Counted from the first letter of the stretch, positions 42,400 to 52,330 are shown. The stretch: DNA of 64,000 bases from Bacteroidaceae bacterium (GCA_017451645.1 JAFTNZ010000030.1:242998-306997), one strand, 5' to 3'. Translations and numbers: made by a program. The notes: a model not told the origin generated them from the letters alone.

Positions 42400-43380
42400 A
42401 TGACAAAACTGGTGATTCTGGCGGGGATGATGGCTTGTTCCTGCATTCAGGTGTATGCACAGAAAGAGAAGAGAGAAGAGTCGAAAGGCAAGGCTATCAT
42501 ACAAGTGTTCGGGAACTTCCACACCGGATTCGGAGTGGAGAATGATGACCGGGGATTTGAATTGGATCGTAGCTATCTTGGCTATGAATACTACTTGGGT
42601 AAAGGACTTTCAGTAAAAGGGGTGATGGACATTGGGAAATCATCTGACATTGACGACTATCAGCGTATTGCCTACATCAAGAATGCTTTGATACAATGGA
42701 AAAAGGGAAATCTTACTTTGAATGGAGGACTTATCTCCACAACCCTGTTCAACTTTCAGGAAAAGTTTTGGGGATACCGATACATTATGAAGTCGTTTCA
42801 GGACGAATATAAGTTCGGAAGTAGTGCCGACTTGGGAATTTCGGTTGCTTATCAGCTGGATGATTGGGTGTCAACGGATATCATCATTGTCAATGGAGAG
42901 GGGTACAAAAAGATTCAGACGGCGGATGGACTCAATTATGGATTGGGTGTTACATTCACTCCTCTGAAAGGCTTGCATATACGTTTCTATGGTGGATTGA
43001 ACGAAGCAGACCGGGAGGGTGGAGCCGATGTGATTAATCTTGCTGCATTTGCAGGATACAAATGTAAACGATTCACTATCGGAGCTGAGTACAACCATCT
43101 GTTGAATGACTCGTATAATAAAAATTCCGACCGATACGGCTGCTCGGTATTCGCCTTCGTACAACTATCCGAAATAGTTTCCTTTTATACCCGTTTTGAT
43201 GATCTCTGTTCGAAAGATGATTGGAACATAGTTAAGGATGAATCGGCGGGTATTATTGGTGCACAATTCAAGTTGGGTAAATATGTGAAAGTTGCGCCCA
43301 ATTTCAGAGTGATGGTCCCCAAGCGAAACAGTACTGAAAACCGTTATTCAGCTTACGTGAGTTGCTCTTTCGGAATTTAA
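42400..43380 (+). CDS. Porin-like outer-membrane protein
   Basis: 326 aa with a signal peptide (ACSCIQVYAQ). The whole mature protein is an alternating strand pattern with aromatic girdles (ELDRSYLGYEYYLGKGLSVKGVMDIG; FGSSADLGISVAYQLDDWVSTDIIIVNGEGYKKIQ; LHIRFYGGLNEADREGG) and a final Phe-Gly-Ile, as expected for a barrel of about 14-16 strands. Resembles phosphate-selective/anion porins of the OprP/OprO type found in Bacteroidetes; substrate not inferable. Ends at a terminator. Confidence 0.7.
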   Translation: MTKLVILAGMMACSCIQVYAQKEKREESKGKAIIQVFGNFHTGFGVENDDRGFELDRSYLGYEYYLGKGLSVKGVMDIGKSSDIDDYQRIAYIKNALIQWKKGNLTLNGGLISTTLFNFQEKFWGYRYIMKSFQDEYKFGSSADLGISVAYQLDDWVSTDIIIVNGEGYKKIQTADGLNYGLGVTFTPLKGLHIRFYGGLNEADREGGADVINLAAFAGYKCKRFTIGAEYNHLLNDSYNKNSDRYGCSVFAFVQLSEIVSFYTRFDDLCSKDDWNIVKDESAGIIGAQFKLGKYVKVAPNFRVMVPKRNSTENRYSAYVSCSFGI

Positions 43381-43381
43381 T

Positions 43382-43430
43382 AAAAAAAGCTGCAACAGAT
43401 TCAATTGTATATTACCTGCTGCAGCTTCTT
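43382..43430. terminator. Terminator between porin-like gene and tRNA-Arg
   Basis: AAGCTGCA (43387-43394) pairs with TGCAGCTT (43420-43427); A-run before, T-rich after. Confidence 0.65.
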
Positions 43431-43433
43431 TGG

Positions 43434-43507
<74 letters not shown>

Positions 43508-43670
43508 ATCCTTATTTGCGGGTGCAAAAGTACAGCTTTTGTTTGAAACAACCAAACTTTTCCTCCACTTTTTGACAGATTACTACATTTAGGACAGTCA
43601 GGAAGGAGGGGAAAGGAGACCATTAACACAATTTTCCCAAGCAATACTTCCTTGTTTCAATAATTTGCAG

Positions 43671-43678
43671 TAAATTTG
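43671..43678 (+). promoter_or_regulatory. -7 box of the ileS operon
   Basis: TAAATTTG, 40 bp before ATG 43719; the nearest TTG (43652) is spaced 16 bp, short for this promoter class. Confidence 0.4.
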
Positions 43679-43718
43679 CGCCTTTAAAAATAAGAAATAT
43701 ATAAAAACGACATAAATC

Positions 43719-46700
43719 ATGGACAAGAAATTCGCTGAACACAGCCAGCTGAACCTCTCTGAGGTGAACAAAGAGGTGCTGAAGCGTTGGGATGAGGCCG
43801 ACGTCTTCCACAAGAGTATGACTGAACGCGAGGGATGCCCCTCCTTTGTTTTCTACGAAGGACCTCCCTCGGCCAACGGAATGCCGGGTATCCACCACGT
43901 GATGGCACGTACCATCAAGGATACTTTCTGTCGCTATAAGACCATGAAGGGTTATCAGGTGAAGCGTAAGGCCGGATGGGATACTCACGGATTGCCCGTA
44001 GAGCTTGGTGTGGAAAAGGCTTTGGGTATCACCAAGGAGGACATAGGCAAGACCATCAGCGTGGCGGAATACAACAAGCATTGCCGCACCGATGTGATGA
44101 AGTTTACCAAAGAATGGACAGACCTGACCCACAAGATGGGATATTGGGTTGACTTGGAAAATCCCTATATCACTTACGACAACCGCTACATCGAGACACT
44201 CTGGTGGCTTCTCAAGCAACTCTATGGCAAGAACCTCCTCTACAAAGGTTATACCATACAGCCCTATTCACCTGCCGCAGGTACCGGTCTCTCCAGCCAC
44301 GAGCTGAACCAACCGGGATGCTACCGCGACGTGAAGGACACCACCTGTGTGGCTCAGTTCAAGATGAAGAACCCACGTCCGGAGATGACCGAATGGGGTA
44401 CTCCTTACTTCATCGCATGGACAACAACTCCCTGGACATTGCCCTCGAACACGGCACTCTGTGTAGGCCCCAAGATTGACTATGTGGCCGTACAGAGCTA
44501 CAACGGCTATACGGGCGAGAAGATTACCGTGGTGCTTGCCAAGGCTCTCCTCTATACCCACTTCAACCAGAAGGCTGAGGGACTTGAATTAGAATCATAC
44601 AAGCCGGGCGACAAGCTCATCCCCTTCAAGGTGGTGGGCGAATACAAGGGTGCTGACCTTGTAGGTATGGAGTACGAGCAGCTCATCCCTTGGGTGAAGC
44701 CCGTAGAGTTGGACAAGCAAGGCCATTGGGTGGAAGCAGCCGCTAAAGCCTTCCGCGTAATCCCCGGTGACTACGTGACCACAGAAGATGGTACGGGTAT
44801 CGTACACATCGCTCCCACATTCGGTGCCGATGATGCCTTTGTGGCCCGTGCCGCAGGTATCCCCTCCCTGTTCATGATCAACCAGAAGGGCGAGACACGT
44901 CCGATGGTGGACCTGACAGGTAAGTTCTACCTGATGGAGGAATTGGATGCCGAATTTGTGAAACAATGTATCGACACTGACACATACAAGGAATATGAAG
45001 GCTGTTGGGTAAAGAATGCCTACGACCCACAATTCACCGTAGATGGACGCTACGACGAGAAGGCCGCAAGTGCCGCCGAATCGCTCGACATCTACATCTG
45101 CCTGATGCTGAAGGCTACAAACAAGGTGTTCAAGATTGAGAAACACGTGCACAACTATCCGCACTGCTGGCGTACGGACAAGCCGGTACTCTACTATCCG
45201 CTGGATAGCTGGTTCATCCGCTCAACCGCCGCCAAGGAGCGCATGATGGAACTGAACAAGACCATCAACTGGAAACCCGAATCAACCGGTACAGGCCGCT
45301 TCGGCAAGTGGTTGGAGAACCTGAACGACTGGAACTTGAGCCGTTCACGCTATTGGGGTACTCCCCTACCCATCTGGCGTAGCGAAGAGGGCGAGGAACT
45401 CTGCATCGGCTCAGTAGAAGAACTCTACAACGAGATGGAGAAGGCCGTAGCTGCCGGCATGATGAAGTCTAACCCCTATAAGGATGTAGGTTTCGAACCT
45501 GGTGTATATACTCAGGAGAACTATGACAAGATTGACCTGCACCGTCCCTATGTGGATGACATCATCCTTGTCTCTCCCACCGGAAAAGCCATGAAGCGCG
45601 AACTGGACCTCATCGACGTATGGTTCGACTCGGGTGCCATGCCTTACGCACAGTTGCACTATCCCTTCGAGAACAAGGAGATTGTAGATAACCGCTCATA
45701 CTATCCCGCCGACTTCATAGCCGAAGGTGTTGACCAGACACGCGGATGGTTCTTCACCCTCCATGCCATCGCCACGATGGTGTTCGATAGTGTGTCGTAC
45801 AAGAGCGTAATCTCTAACGGACTTGTATTGGACAAGAACGGCAACAAGATGTCCAAACGACTGGGCAATGCCGTTGACCCCTTCGGTGCTATCGAGAAGT
45901 ATGGCTCTGACCCCTTGCGTTGGTACATGATTACCAACTCATCGCCGTGGGATAACTTGAAGTTCGACGAAGACGGTGTGGCCGAAGTGAGCCGCAAGTT
46001 CTTCGGCACCTTATATAATACATACTCTTTCTTTGCCATGTATGCCAACATCGACGGCTTCACCTACGGCGAAGAAGAGGTACCCATGAACGAACGTCCG
46101 GAGCTCGACCGTTGGATACTCTCTGTGCTCAACTCACTCATCAAGGAGGTGGATGCCTGCCTGGCCGACTATGAGCCGACACGTGCCGGACGCCTTGTAC
46201 AGGACTTTGTGAACGACAACCTCTCCAACTGGTTCGTACGCTTGAGCCGTAAACGTTTCTGGGGTGGAGGCATGACTACCGACAAACTCTCGGCTTACCA
46301 GACACTCTATATCTGCTTGGAGACCGTAGCCAAACTGATGGCTCCCATCGCTCCTTTCTTTGCCGACCGTCTCTACATGGACCTTATCGCCACCACCGGA
46401 CGCGACAATGTGGAGTCTATCCACTTGGCCAAGTTCCCCGAATGCAACGAAGCACTTATCGACGAGGCATTGGAGGCTCGTATGAAGATGGCTCAGGACA
46501 TCACTTCGATGACCCTTGCCCTGCGCAAGAAGGTGAACATCAAGGTTCGCCAACCGCTTCAGTGCATCATGATACCTACCGTAAGCGAAGAGCAGAAGGC
46601 CCACATCGAAGCCGTGAAGAGCCTTATCATGAACGAGGTGAACGTGAAGGAGGTGAACTTTGCCGAAAGCTCTACCGGCCTGTTGGTGAAGCGTGTGAAG

Positions 46701-47204
46701 TGTAACTTCCGCGTGATGGGTAAGAAGTTCGGCAAGCAGATGAAGGCCGTAGCCGCTGCTATGGAAGGTCTCGACCAGGAAGCTATCGCACTGTTGGAGA
46801 AAGAGGGTACCTACACACTCACCATCGACGGTGCTCCCCTTACCGTAGAGGTTGCCGATGTGGAAATCATCAACGAAGACATCCCCGGATGGTTGGTGGC
46901 CAACGAAGGCAAGCTCACCGTAGCGTTAGAAGTGGAAGTGACCGAAGAACTCCGCCGCGAAGGTATTGCCCGAGAACTGGTGAACCGTATCCAGAACATC
47001 CGCAAGAGCAGTGGTTTCGAGATTACCGACAAGATAAACGTGACATTGACACGCCACGAGCAGACAGATGCCGCCGTAGAAGCCTACAAGGAGTACATCT
47101 GCACCCAAGTACAGGCCACAGCCCTCACACTGGCCGATGCCGTTGAGGGTACAGAGCTTGACTTCGATGACTTCAAGTTGGTGGCTCGTGTAGAAAAAGC
47201 ATAA
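43719..47204 (+). CDS. ileS: Isoleucyl-tRNA synthetase
   Basis: 1161 aa, the long form of the enzyme (class I, type with extended C-terminal). The HIGH-like motif is in GPPSANGMPGIHH, the CP1 editing domain follows with TTPWTLPSNTALC, and the KMSKS motif is KMSKRLGNA near residue 710. FPHCWR-type and WFIRSTAAK segments and the anticodon-binding helical domain are in place. The type with this extended domain is often the one less sensitive to mupirocin, but that is family knowledge and not tested here. First gene of an ileS - TraR/DksA - lspA - DUF4296 cluster typical of Bacteroidetes. Confidence 0.98.
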   Translation: MDKKFAEHSQLNLSEVNKEVLKRWDEADVFHKSMTEREGCPSFVFYEGPPSANGMPGIHHVMARTIKDTFCRYKTMKGYQVKRKAGWDTHGLPVELGVEKALGITKEDIGKTISVAEYNKHCRTDVMKFTKEWTDLTHKMGYWVDLENPYITYDNRYIETLWWLLKQLYGKNLLYKGYTIQPYSPAAGTGLSSHELNQPGCYRDVKDTTCVAQFKMKNPRPEMTEWGTPYFIAWTTTPWTLPSNTALCVGPKIDYVAVQSYNGYTGEKITVVLAKALLYTHFNQKAEGLELESYKPGDKLIPFKVVGEYKGADLVGMEYEQLIPWVKPVELDKQGHWVEAAAKAFRVIPGDYVTTEDGTGIVHIAPTFGADDAFVARAAGIPSLFMINQKGETRPMVDLTGKFYLMEELDAEFVKQCIDTDTYKEYEGCWVKNAYDPQFTVDGRYDEKAASAAESLDIYICLMLKATNKVFKIEKHVHNYPHCWRTDKPVLYYPLDSWFIRSTAAKERMMELNKTINWKPESTGTGRFGKWLENLNDWNLSRSRYWGTPLPIWRSEEGEELCIGSVEELYNEMEKAVAAGMMKSNPYKDVGFEPGVYTQENYDKIDLHRPYVDDIILVSPTGKAMKRELDLIDVWFDSGAMPYAQLHYPFENKEIVDNRSYYPADFIAEGVDQTRGWFFTLHAIATMVFDSVSYKSVISNGLVLDKNGNKMSKRLGNAVDPFGAIEKYGSDPLRWYMITNSSPWDNLKFDEDGVAEVSRKFFGTLYNTYSFFAMYANIDGFTYGEEEVPMNERPELDRWILSVLNSLIKEVDACLADYEPTRAGRLVQDFVNDNLSNWFVRLSRKRFWGGGMTTDKLSAYQTLYICLETVAKLMAPIAPFFADRLYMDLIATTGRDNVESIHLAKFPECNEALIDEALEARMKMAQDITSMTLALRKKVNIKVRQPLQCIMIPTVSEEQKAHIEAVKSLIMNEVNVKEVNFAESSTGLLVKRVKCNFRVMGKKFGKQMKAVAAAMEGLDQEAIALLEKEGTYTLTIDGAPLTVEVADVEIINEDIPGWLVANEGKLTVALEVEVTEELRREGIARELVNRIQNIRKSSGFEITDKINVTLTRHEQTDAAVEAYKEYICTQVQATALTLADAVEGTELDFDDFKLVARVEKA

Positions 47205-47230
47205 TTAATTAACCTAAATACTTAAACACT

Positions 47231-47608
47231 ATGTCAGAAAAGACAAGATACTCGGATGCCGAGTTAGAAGAATTCCGCGCCATTATCCTCCAGAAGTTGG
47301 AGTTGGCTCAGCGCGACTACGATTCCATGAAAGCCAGCCTGATGAACACCGATTGTAACGGTGTGGACGACACATCACCTACATTCAAGGTGCTCGAAGA
47401 AGGCAGCAACACCATGACCAAAGAAGAGACAACCCGCTTGGCAGAGCGCCAGTTGAAGTTCATCGGCGACCTGAAAGCCGCTCTTGTCCGCATTGAGAAC
47501 AAGACTTACGGAGTATGCCGTGTGACAGGCAAACTGATTCCTGCCGAACGCCTCCGCGCCGTACCTCATGCCACACTGAGCATTGAGGCCAAGCAGATGA
47601 AAAAGTGA
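47231..47608 (+). CDS. TraR/DksA family protein with a reduced zinc finger
   Basis: 125 aa. Two long helices (YSDAELEEFRAIILQKLELAQRDYDSMKA; EETTRLAERQLKFIGDLKAALVRIE) form the coiled-coil probe of DksA-type proteins that insert into the RNA polymerase secondary channel. The C-terminal YGVCRVTGKLIPAERLRAVPHATLSIEAK keeps only one Cys of the four-Cys finger, which is the usual state in Bacteroidetes homologues. 26 bp after ileS, so probably co-transcribed. Confidence 0.88.
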   Translation: MSEKTRYSDAELEEFRAIILQKLELAQRDYDSMKASLMNTDCNGVDDTSPTFKVLEEGSNTMTKEETTRLAERQLKFIGDLKAALVRIENKTYGVCRVTGKLIPAERLRAVPHATLSIEAKQMKK

Positions 47609-47633
47609 ATTAGTGAGAAAGTGACTAGCGACT

Positions 47634-47704
47634 AGCTACTAGTGAATGGTCGCCATACGACAAAAGAATTATAACTCGTAGCCAGTCACTATTCGCTGGT
47701 AGCT
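47634..47704. repeat. Imperfect inverted repeat in the TraR/DksA-lspA gap
   Basis: AGCTACTAGTGAATGG (47634-47649) and ATTCGCTGGTAGCT (47691-47704) pair with few mismatches; additional GACTAG/ACTAG words sit in front. No T-run follows, so not a classical terminator. Confidence 0.5.
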
Positions 47705-47714
47705 TAAAAAAGAC

Positions 47715-48374
47715 ATGAAGCAATTACTGACAAAAGGCAGAATGGCCGCCATTATCGTGACGGCCATTCTATTGGTTGACCAAGCCATCAAGATATGGGT
47801 GAAGACCAACATGGCTCGTGGAGAAAGCATCCGCATTGCTGACTGGTTCTTTATCTATTTCACTGAAAATCCCGGTATGGCCTTTGGAATGGAGATATTC
47901 AACAAACTCTTTCTTACCTCTTTCCGCATTGTGGCCGTTGTGGCTATCGTGTGGTATTTATGGAAATTGTGTAAGGAGTCTGTCGCCAAGATACCTACAG
48001 GCTACATCGTCTGCTTGTCCTGTATTTTGGCTGGTGCATTGGGGAATATTATCGATTGTGTTTTGTACGGGCAGATATTCAGTGAAAGCACATCTTATCA
48101 GGTAGCGCAATTTGTTCCATTTGGCGAAGGTTATGCTCCCCTTTTATACGGCAAGGTTGTGGATATGTTTTACTTTCCCTTGATTGAAGCTCATTGGCCA
48201 TTGTGGATACCTTTTGTTGGTGGAGAACATTTTATTTTCTTTAGCCCTATCTTTAATTTTGCCGATGCATCCATCAGTTGCGGTATCATTGCGTTGTTGC
48301 TTTTCTATAGTCGCTATCTTGGCCGCGAACAGCAACAGGAAGAAAATAAATCGAACGAAAAAACTACCGCCTGA
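47715..48374 (+). CDS. lspA: Lipoprotein signal peptidase (signal peptidase II)
   Basis: 219 aa, longer than the E. coli protein (164) as usual for the phylum. Four membrane segments; the catalytic Asp pair lies in GALGNIIDCVLYG and FNFADASISCG (conserved NxxDR-like and FNxADxxI motifs). Also the N-terminal LVDQAIKIWVKTNM and FSLTENPGMAFG-type YFTENPGMAFG motif. Cuts prolipoproteins in the inner membrane, so it serves the several lipoproteins in this window. Overlaps the next gene by 4 bp. Confidence 0.97.
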   Translation: MKQLLTKGRMAAIIVTAILLVDQAIKIWVKTNMARGESIRIADWFFIYFTENPGMAFGMEIFNKLFLTSFRIVAVVAIVWYLWKLCKESVAKIPTGYIVCLSCILAGALGNIIDCVLYGQIFSESTSYQVAQFVPFGEGYAPLLYGKVVDMFYFPLIEAHWPLWIPFVGGEHFIFFSPIFNFADASISCGIIALLLFYSRYLGREQQQEENKSNEKTTA

Positions 48375-49372
48375 TGACTAAAGATTTTTCCAACTTCTTC
48401 TTGTGGCTTCACCGTCATACGGCTCCATTAATCGTCTGTGTGCTTTTGTTGTTGGTCGCCTGCACGGTGTCTGTTCCTTCTCATATCATTCAGCAGCAGG
48501 AGATGGAAGACCTGTTGTACGATTATCATCTGATGCAAGCTATAGCTGGTGATTTGGGTGGTGGAAGCAATGTCAAGCGTAAGCAGTACGAACAATATGT
48601 TTTCGATAAACACGGAGTGACGGAGGCCGAATTTGACTCTTCTTTAGCATGGTATATGCGCAACACTCGGGAGATGGAGAAGATATACCGCAAACTCAAT
48701 ACAAGGTTCACCACCCAAAAAGAGGCATTGGCTGAAGCTATACTTCCTAATCAACGAGTGGAGAAAATTTCTGATGCTGGTGACACGGTGGATGTTTGGC
48801 CGGATTATCGTCTATTACGCCTGACGGATTCTCCGATGAGGAATCGTGTATCGTTTACGCTATTGGCGGACAGCAACTATCATGTACGCGATTCGTTTGT
48901 GTGGAAGATGCAAGCTTCTTTTCTCGGTGACACGGCACGCATGCGTGCGGTGATGGCTCTTACTCTTTTTATGGATAAGGACACTATCGGTGTAGCGACA
49001 GATATCGATTCTACAGGTGTGTATGCTTTGAATTTGTCTTGCGACTCAAACTATGTGCTGAAGCAAATGGTTGGTAATATTTATTATTACAATCATTCGT
49101 TACCTTCGGAAGATGCTGATACTGTAACGCATGGCAACTTGTTGCTCAGTAGGGTAAGACTTGTACGTTATCATCGTCCGGACACAATATCGTCCACTAC
49201 GGAAAGTCTTGATTCGGTAACAGTGGAAAAGAAGACAGTCTCGGAATATACAGACGGGCAAGTCGGACAAGAGTCAACCTCAAAGCCTGCTGTGAAGGTT
49301 GTGGAAAAAAATAGAAAAATCCTTCATCATACGCAGCGGAGCTTAATGAAAGAAGGTGGAAATAAGAAATGA
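48374..49372 (+). CDS. DUF4296 lipoprotein
   Basis: 332 aa. An N-terminal membrane segment ends in a lipobox (LLLVACTVSVPS, Cys near residue 30). The next ~90 residues (DLLYDYHLMQAIAGD...FDSSLAWYMRNTREMEKIYRKLNTRF) are a DUF4296 domain. The C-terminal ~100 residues are low-complexity and charged. Conserved neighbour of lspA in Bacteroidetes; function unknown. Start ATG overlaps the lspA stop (ATGA), so translation is coupled. Confidence 0.85.
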   Translation: MTKDFSNFFLWLHRHTAPLIVCVLLLLVACTVSVPSHIIQQQEMEDLLYDYHLMQAIAGDLGGGSNVKRKQYEQYVFDKHGVTEAEFDSSLAWYMRNTREMEKIYRKLNTRFTTQKEALAEAILPNQRVEKISDAGDTVDVWPDYRLLRLTDSPMRNRVSFTLLADSNYHVRDSFVWKMQASFLGDTARMRAVMALTLFMDKDTIGVATDIDSTGVYALNLSCDSNYVLKQMVGNIYYYNHSLPSEDADTVTHGNLLLSRVRLVRYHRPDTISSTTESLDSVTVEKKTVSEYTDGQVGQESTSKPAVKVVEKNRKILHHTQRSLMKEGGNKK

Positions 49373-49731
49373 CCTCTTCTTCTCTTTCTTCTCCCGTGTT
49401 GACTTATGCTGTCCATCGGTTGGTGGATGCCAGCGGCTTCCTTTGTAGCGGTATGGCTATCATAAATTTGCACCATTCGAGTCATCAGATAATCGATTGG
49501 CAACCGTTCGATGGTGTAGAGCGTCCTCGCACCCAATGGTTAGGTGGTACCGTCATTCTTTCCCACTACCGTCATCTCCCATCCATTTTGTCCACTATCC
49601 GTCAGCATAGTCTGCAAGAGTGGACAGATTGCCTCTCTTGTCAGGCCTCTTCGCCCACCTTGCCTCTTTATGCTTGGCATATTCCTCATACAGAATGGAC
49701 GGTGATGTCTCCTACCCCAATCAGGCTTTGA
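49369..49731 (+). CDS. Small unknown protein of the lspA cluster
   Basis: 120 aa, overlapping the DUF4296 stop by 4 bp (ATGA). The sequence (LTYAVHRLVDASGFLCSGMAIINLHHSSHQIIDWQ...GGTVILSHYRH) has strand-turn-strand features reminiscent of the beta-sandwich that opens amidohydrolases, but no metal motif is present and I do not recognise the family. The three-gene coupling lspA - DUF4296 - this gene supports a real gene. Ends 6 bp from the convergent glmS stop. Confidence 0.6.
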   Translation: MTSSSLSSPVLTYAVHRLVDASGFLCSGMAIINLHHSSHQIIDWQPFDGVERPRTQWLGGTVILSHYRHLPSILSTIRQHSLQEWTDCLSCQASSPTLPLYAWHIPHTEWTVMSPTPIRL

Positions 49732-49737
49732 CTGTTG

Positions 49738-51582
49738 TTACTCTACCGTCACAGATTTGGCCAGATTGCGTGGTTGGTCAACATCCTTGCCTTTGCAAAT
49801 GGCTATGTGGTAGGCCAAGAGTTGCAGGGGGATGGTGGTGATGAGGGGTTCAAGGCACTCGATGGTTTTGGGCAATTCGATGACATCATCGGCCAGACGG
49901 CTGATTTCTTCGTCACCTTCGGTAACAAGGGCGATGACCTTTCCTTTCCGGGCTTTGATTTCTTGGATATTACTCAGTATCTTTTCGTACATGGCATTGC
50001 GGGTGGCCAATACCACGACGGGCATTTCGGCATCTATCAGGGCTATGGGACCGTGTTTCATCTCTGCTGCGGGATAGCCCTCGGCATGGATGTAAGAAAT
50101 TTCCTTCAGTTTCAGAGCTCCTTCCAAAGCAACGGGATAGTTGAATCCACGCCCGAGATAAAGAAAATTATGGGCATAAGTGAAGATGCGGGACAGTTGC
50201 GAGATTTTTGTATCCATCTCCAGTACACGTTTCATTTTTTCGGGGATGAGACTCAACTCTCGTACCAATTGCAGATAGAAGGCATCATCGATGGTATGCT
50301 TCTCCTTGGCCAGACAGAGAGCCAACATGGTGAGTACGGTGACTTGTCCTGTGAATGCTTTGGTGGAGGCAACACCTATTTCTGGGCCAACGTGGATGTA
50401 GGAACCAGTGTGGGTACTACGTGGAATGGATGAGCCGACGGCATTGCAAATGCCATAGATGAAAGCACCGTGTTTGCGAGCTAACTCGACAGCAGCCAAT
50501 GTGTCAGCAGTTTCACCAGACTGGGATATAGCTATCACGACATCCTGCCCGTTGATGACAGGGTTGCGGTAGCGGAATTCAGAGGCATATTCCACTTCAA
50601 CGGGGATGCGGCAGAAGTTTTCAATCAAGTGTTTGCCTATTAGCCCCGCATGCCACGAGGTACCGCAAGCCACTATGATGAAGCGTCGTGCTTTCAGTAG
50701 TTGTTCCTTATGATCGATAATGGCAGAGAGAACGATGTTGTCGGCTCCGGTGTTGACTCGTCCGCGCATACAATCGTTCAGGCAATTGGGCTGTTCGAAT
50801 ATCTCCTTGAGCATGAAGTGCGGGTAACCTCCTTTTTCCAGTTGGCTCAGTTCCATATCGACGGTTTTTACTTCGGGAGTGATTTCCACACTGTGCAGGT
50901 TGACAATTTTCAGTTCTTCGTCCGGACGGATGATGGCTACCTCTTCATCATCGAGATAGACAACCTTGTTTGTGTATTCGATGATGGGTGACGCATCGGA
51001 AGCTAGAAAAAAATCGCCTTCACCGATGCCTACAACAAGGGGACTACTCTTGCGGGCTGCGATTATTTGGTCAGGATACCGGCGGTCGAGCACAGCGATG
51101 GCATATGCTCCCACCACCGAACGTAGAGCTATCTCTACGGCAGTGAGCAGAGGTAGCTGTTTGCTGTCTTGTATGAATTCGATGAGCTGCACGAGCACTT
51201 CGGTATCAGTGCCACTCCTGAATTGGTATCCCTTGAGTTTGAGTTTTTCCTTCAGTGTAGCATAGTTTTCGATAATGCCGTTGTGGATGAGTGCCAGATT
51301 TCCTGATGATGAGTAGTGCGGATGGGCATTGACCTGACACGGTTCGCCATGTGTGGCCCATCGGGTGTGAGCAATGCCTACAGAACCGGTGATGTCTTTG
51401 TGGGCAACGAATTCTTCCAAATCTGAAACTTTGCCTTTTGTCTTATAGACATTCATCTCATGTTTTTCGTTTATCAGTGCCACTCCGGCACTGTCATATC
51501 CTCTGTATTCCAGTCGTTTGAGTCCCTTTATCAGAATAGGAAACGCCTTGCGTTTGCCTATATAGCCTATGATGCCACACAT
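49738..51582 (-). CDS. glmS: Glucosamine-fructose-6-phosphate aminotransferase
   Basis: 614 aa, full length. Starts MCGIIGYIGKRKAFPI with the N-terminal nucleophile Cys1 of the glutaminase domain; TRWATHGEP and NLALIHNGIIENY complete that site. The isomerase half carries two SIS domains (ACGTSWHAGLIGK; AISQSGETADTL; GRGFNYPVALEGALKLKE) and ends KDVDQPRNLAKSVTVE. Makes glucosamine-6-phosphate for peptidoglycan and lipopolysaccharide. No ribozyme-like structure seen upstream. Own -7 box 81 bp ahead of the start. Confidence 0.98.
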   Translation of the reverse strand: MCGIIGYIGKRKAFPILIKGLKRLEYRGYDSAGVALINEKHEMNVYKTKGKVSDLEEFVAHKDITGSVGIAHTRWATHGEPCQVNAHPHYSSSGNLALIHNGIIENYATLKEKLKLKGYQFRSGTDTEVLVQLIEFIQDSKQLPLLTAVEIALRSVVGAYAIAVLDRRYPDQIIAARKSSPLVVGIGEGDFFLASDASPIIEYTNKVVYLDDEEVAIIRPDEELKIVNLHSVEITPEVKTVDMELSQLEKGGYPHFMLKEIFEQPNCLNDCMRGRVNTGADNIVLSAIIDHKEQLLKARRFIIVACGTSWHAGLIGKHLIENFCRIPVEVEYASEFRYRNPVINGQDVVIAISQSGETADTLAAVELARKHGAFIYGICNAVGSSIPRSTHTGSYIHVGPEIGVASTKAFTGQVTVLTMLALCLAKEKHTIDDAFYLQLVRELSLIPEKMKRVLEMDTKISQLSRIFTYAHNFLYLGRGFNYPVALEGALKLKEISYIHAEGYPAAEMKHGPIALIDAEMPVVVLATRNAMYEKILSNIQEIKARKGKVIALVTEGDEEISRLADDVIELPKTIECLEPLITTIPLQLLAYHIAICKGKDVDQPRNLAKSVTVE

Positions 51583-51662
51583 ACCTTGAATAATTGTATT
51601 ACGTTATAATATATATATGTCACTTTGTGTTGAATGTTGAATGTCTTCTCGTTTATGCGTTG

Positions 51663-51670
51663 CAAACTTA
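51663..51670 (-). promoter_or_regulatory. -7 box of glmS
   Basis: TAAGTTTG on the minus strand. Confidence 0.4.
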
Positions 51671-51827
51671 CATAAATTCTCTGAATTCTGCATTAGTTAT
51701 GACATTTTTTTGGGGGAATTTGTGATAAATAGGTTTTCTTTTTTCGTACAAAAGATGGGGAAGAACCGAACTTTTCAGGACAGAAGATGTTATTTGAGGC
51801 ATGGTTAACTTAAAAAATAGTAGAACG

Positions 51828-52301
51828 ATGAAAAAGGTATTCATGCTGGTTACCCTCGTGGTGGCAATGGCTGCTTGTAGGCCGGATAGTAATAAGAGAA
51901 CGGCAGAGACAACGAAGACGGCTTCAGAGTCTCCTGTGATGGTGGAAGACTTTTCGGAAGTGTTTGAAGGAACATTGCCATCGGCTGACGGCAAGGGAAT
52001 TGATTACATCCTGACACTGAATGCGGAGATTCAGGGGAAGGATACCATCTTCTCGTTAGATATGGTCTATTTGGATGCAAACGGAAATGGTAAGCACATG
52101 ACTTTCAATACGAAAGGGAAACAGCAAAAAGTGCATAAGACGGTGAAGAAGAGTCCGAAAACTGCTGTAAAATTGTCTCCTTCAAACGGAGATACTCCCA
52201 TCTATTTTCTGGTAGTGAATGATACAACGTTGCGTTTGGTGGACGGGAATTTGCAGGAGAATGTGTCGGAACTCAACTATGATATTGTGAGGGTGAAATG
52301 A
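51828..52301 (+). CDS. NlpE-like lipoprotein
   Basis: 157 aa from ATG 51828 (MKKVFMLVTLVVAMAAC, lipobox Cys at residue 17); an earlier in-frame ATG at 51801 would precede the signal and is rejected. The mature part (EVFEGTLPSADGKGIDYILTLN...GKDTIFSLDMVYLDA...PIYFLVVNDTTLRLVDGN) matches the N-terminal barrel domain of NlpE, the copper/envelope-stress lipoprotein, including the closing LRLLD-like strand. Overlaps the region of the superoxide dismutase start, so both may be co-expressed. Confidence 0.8.
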   Translation: MKKVFMLVTLVVAMAACRPDSNKRTAETTKTASESPVMVEDFSEVFEGTLPSADGKGIDYILTLNAEIQGKDTIFSLDMVYLDANGNGKHMTFNTKGKQQKVHKTVKKSPKTAVKLSPSNGDTPIYFLVVNDTTLRLVDGNLQENVSELNYDIVRVK

Positions 52302-52330
52302 ATTGTCTGACTATATTGATTGTAAACATC

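Noticed and set aside
43719-47204. Mupirocin resistance by ileS type
   Set aside because: The long form is common to many Bacteroidetes; no sequence evidence in the window for acquired resistance.
49735-50433. 232-codon plus-strand frame opposite glmS
   Set aside because: Shadow of the SIS domains of glmS; no start signal or family.
51583-51800. glmS ribozyme
   Set aside because: No matching pseudoknot core was visible and the ribozyme is mainly known from Firmicutes.
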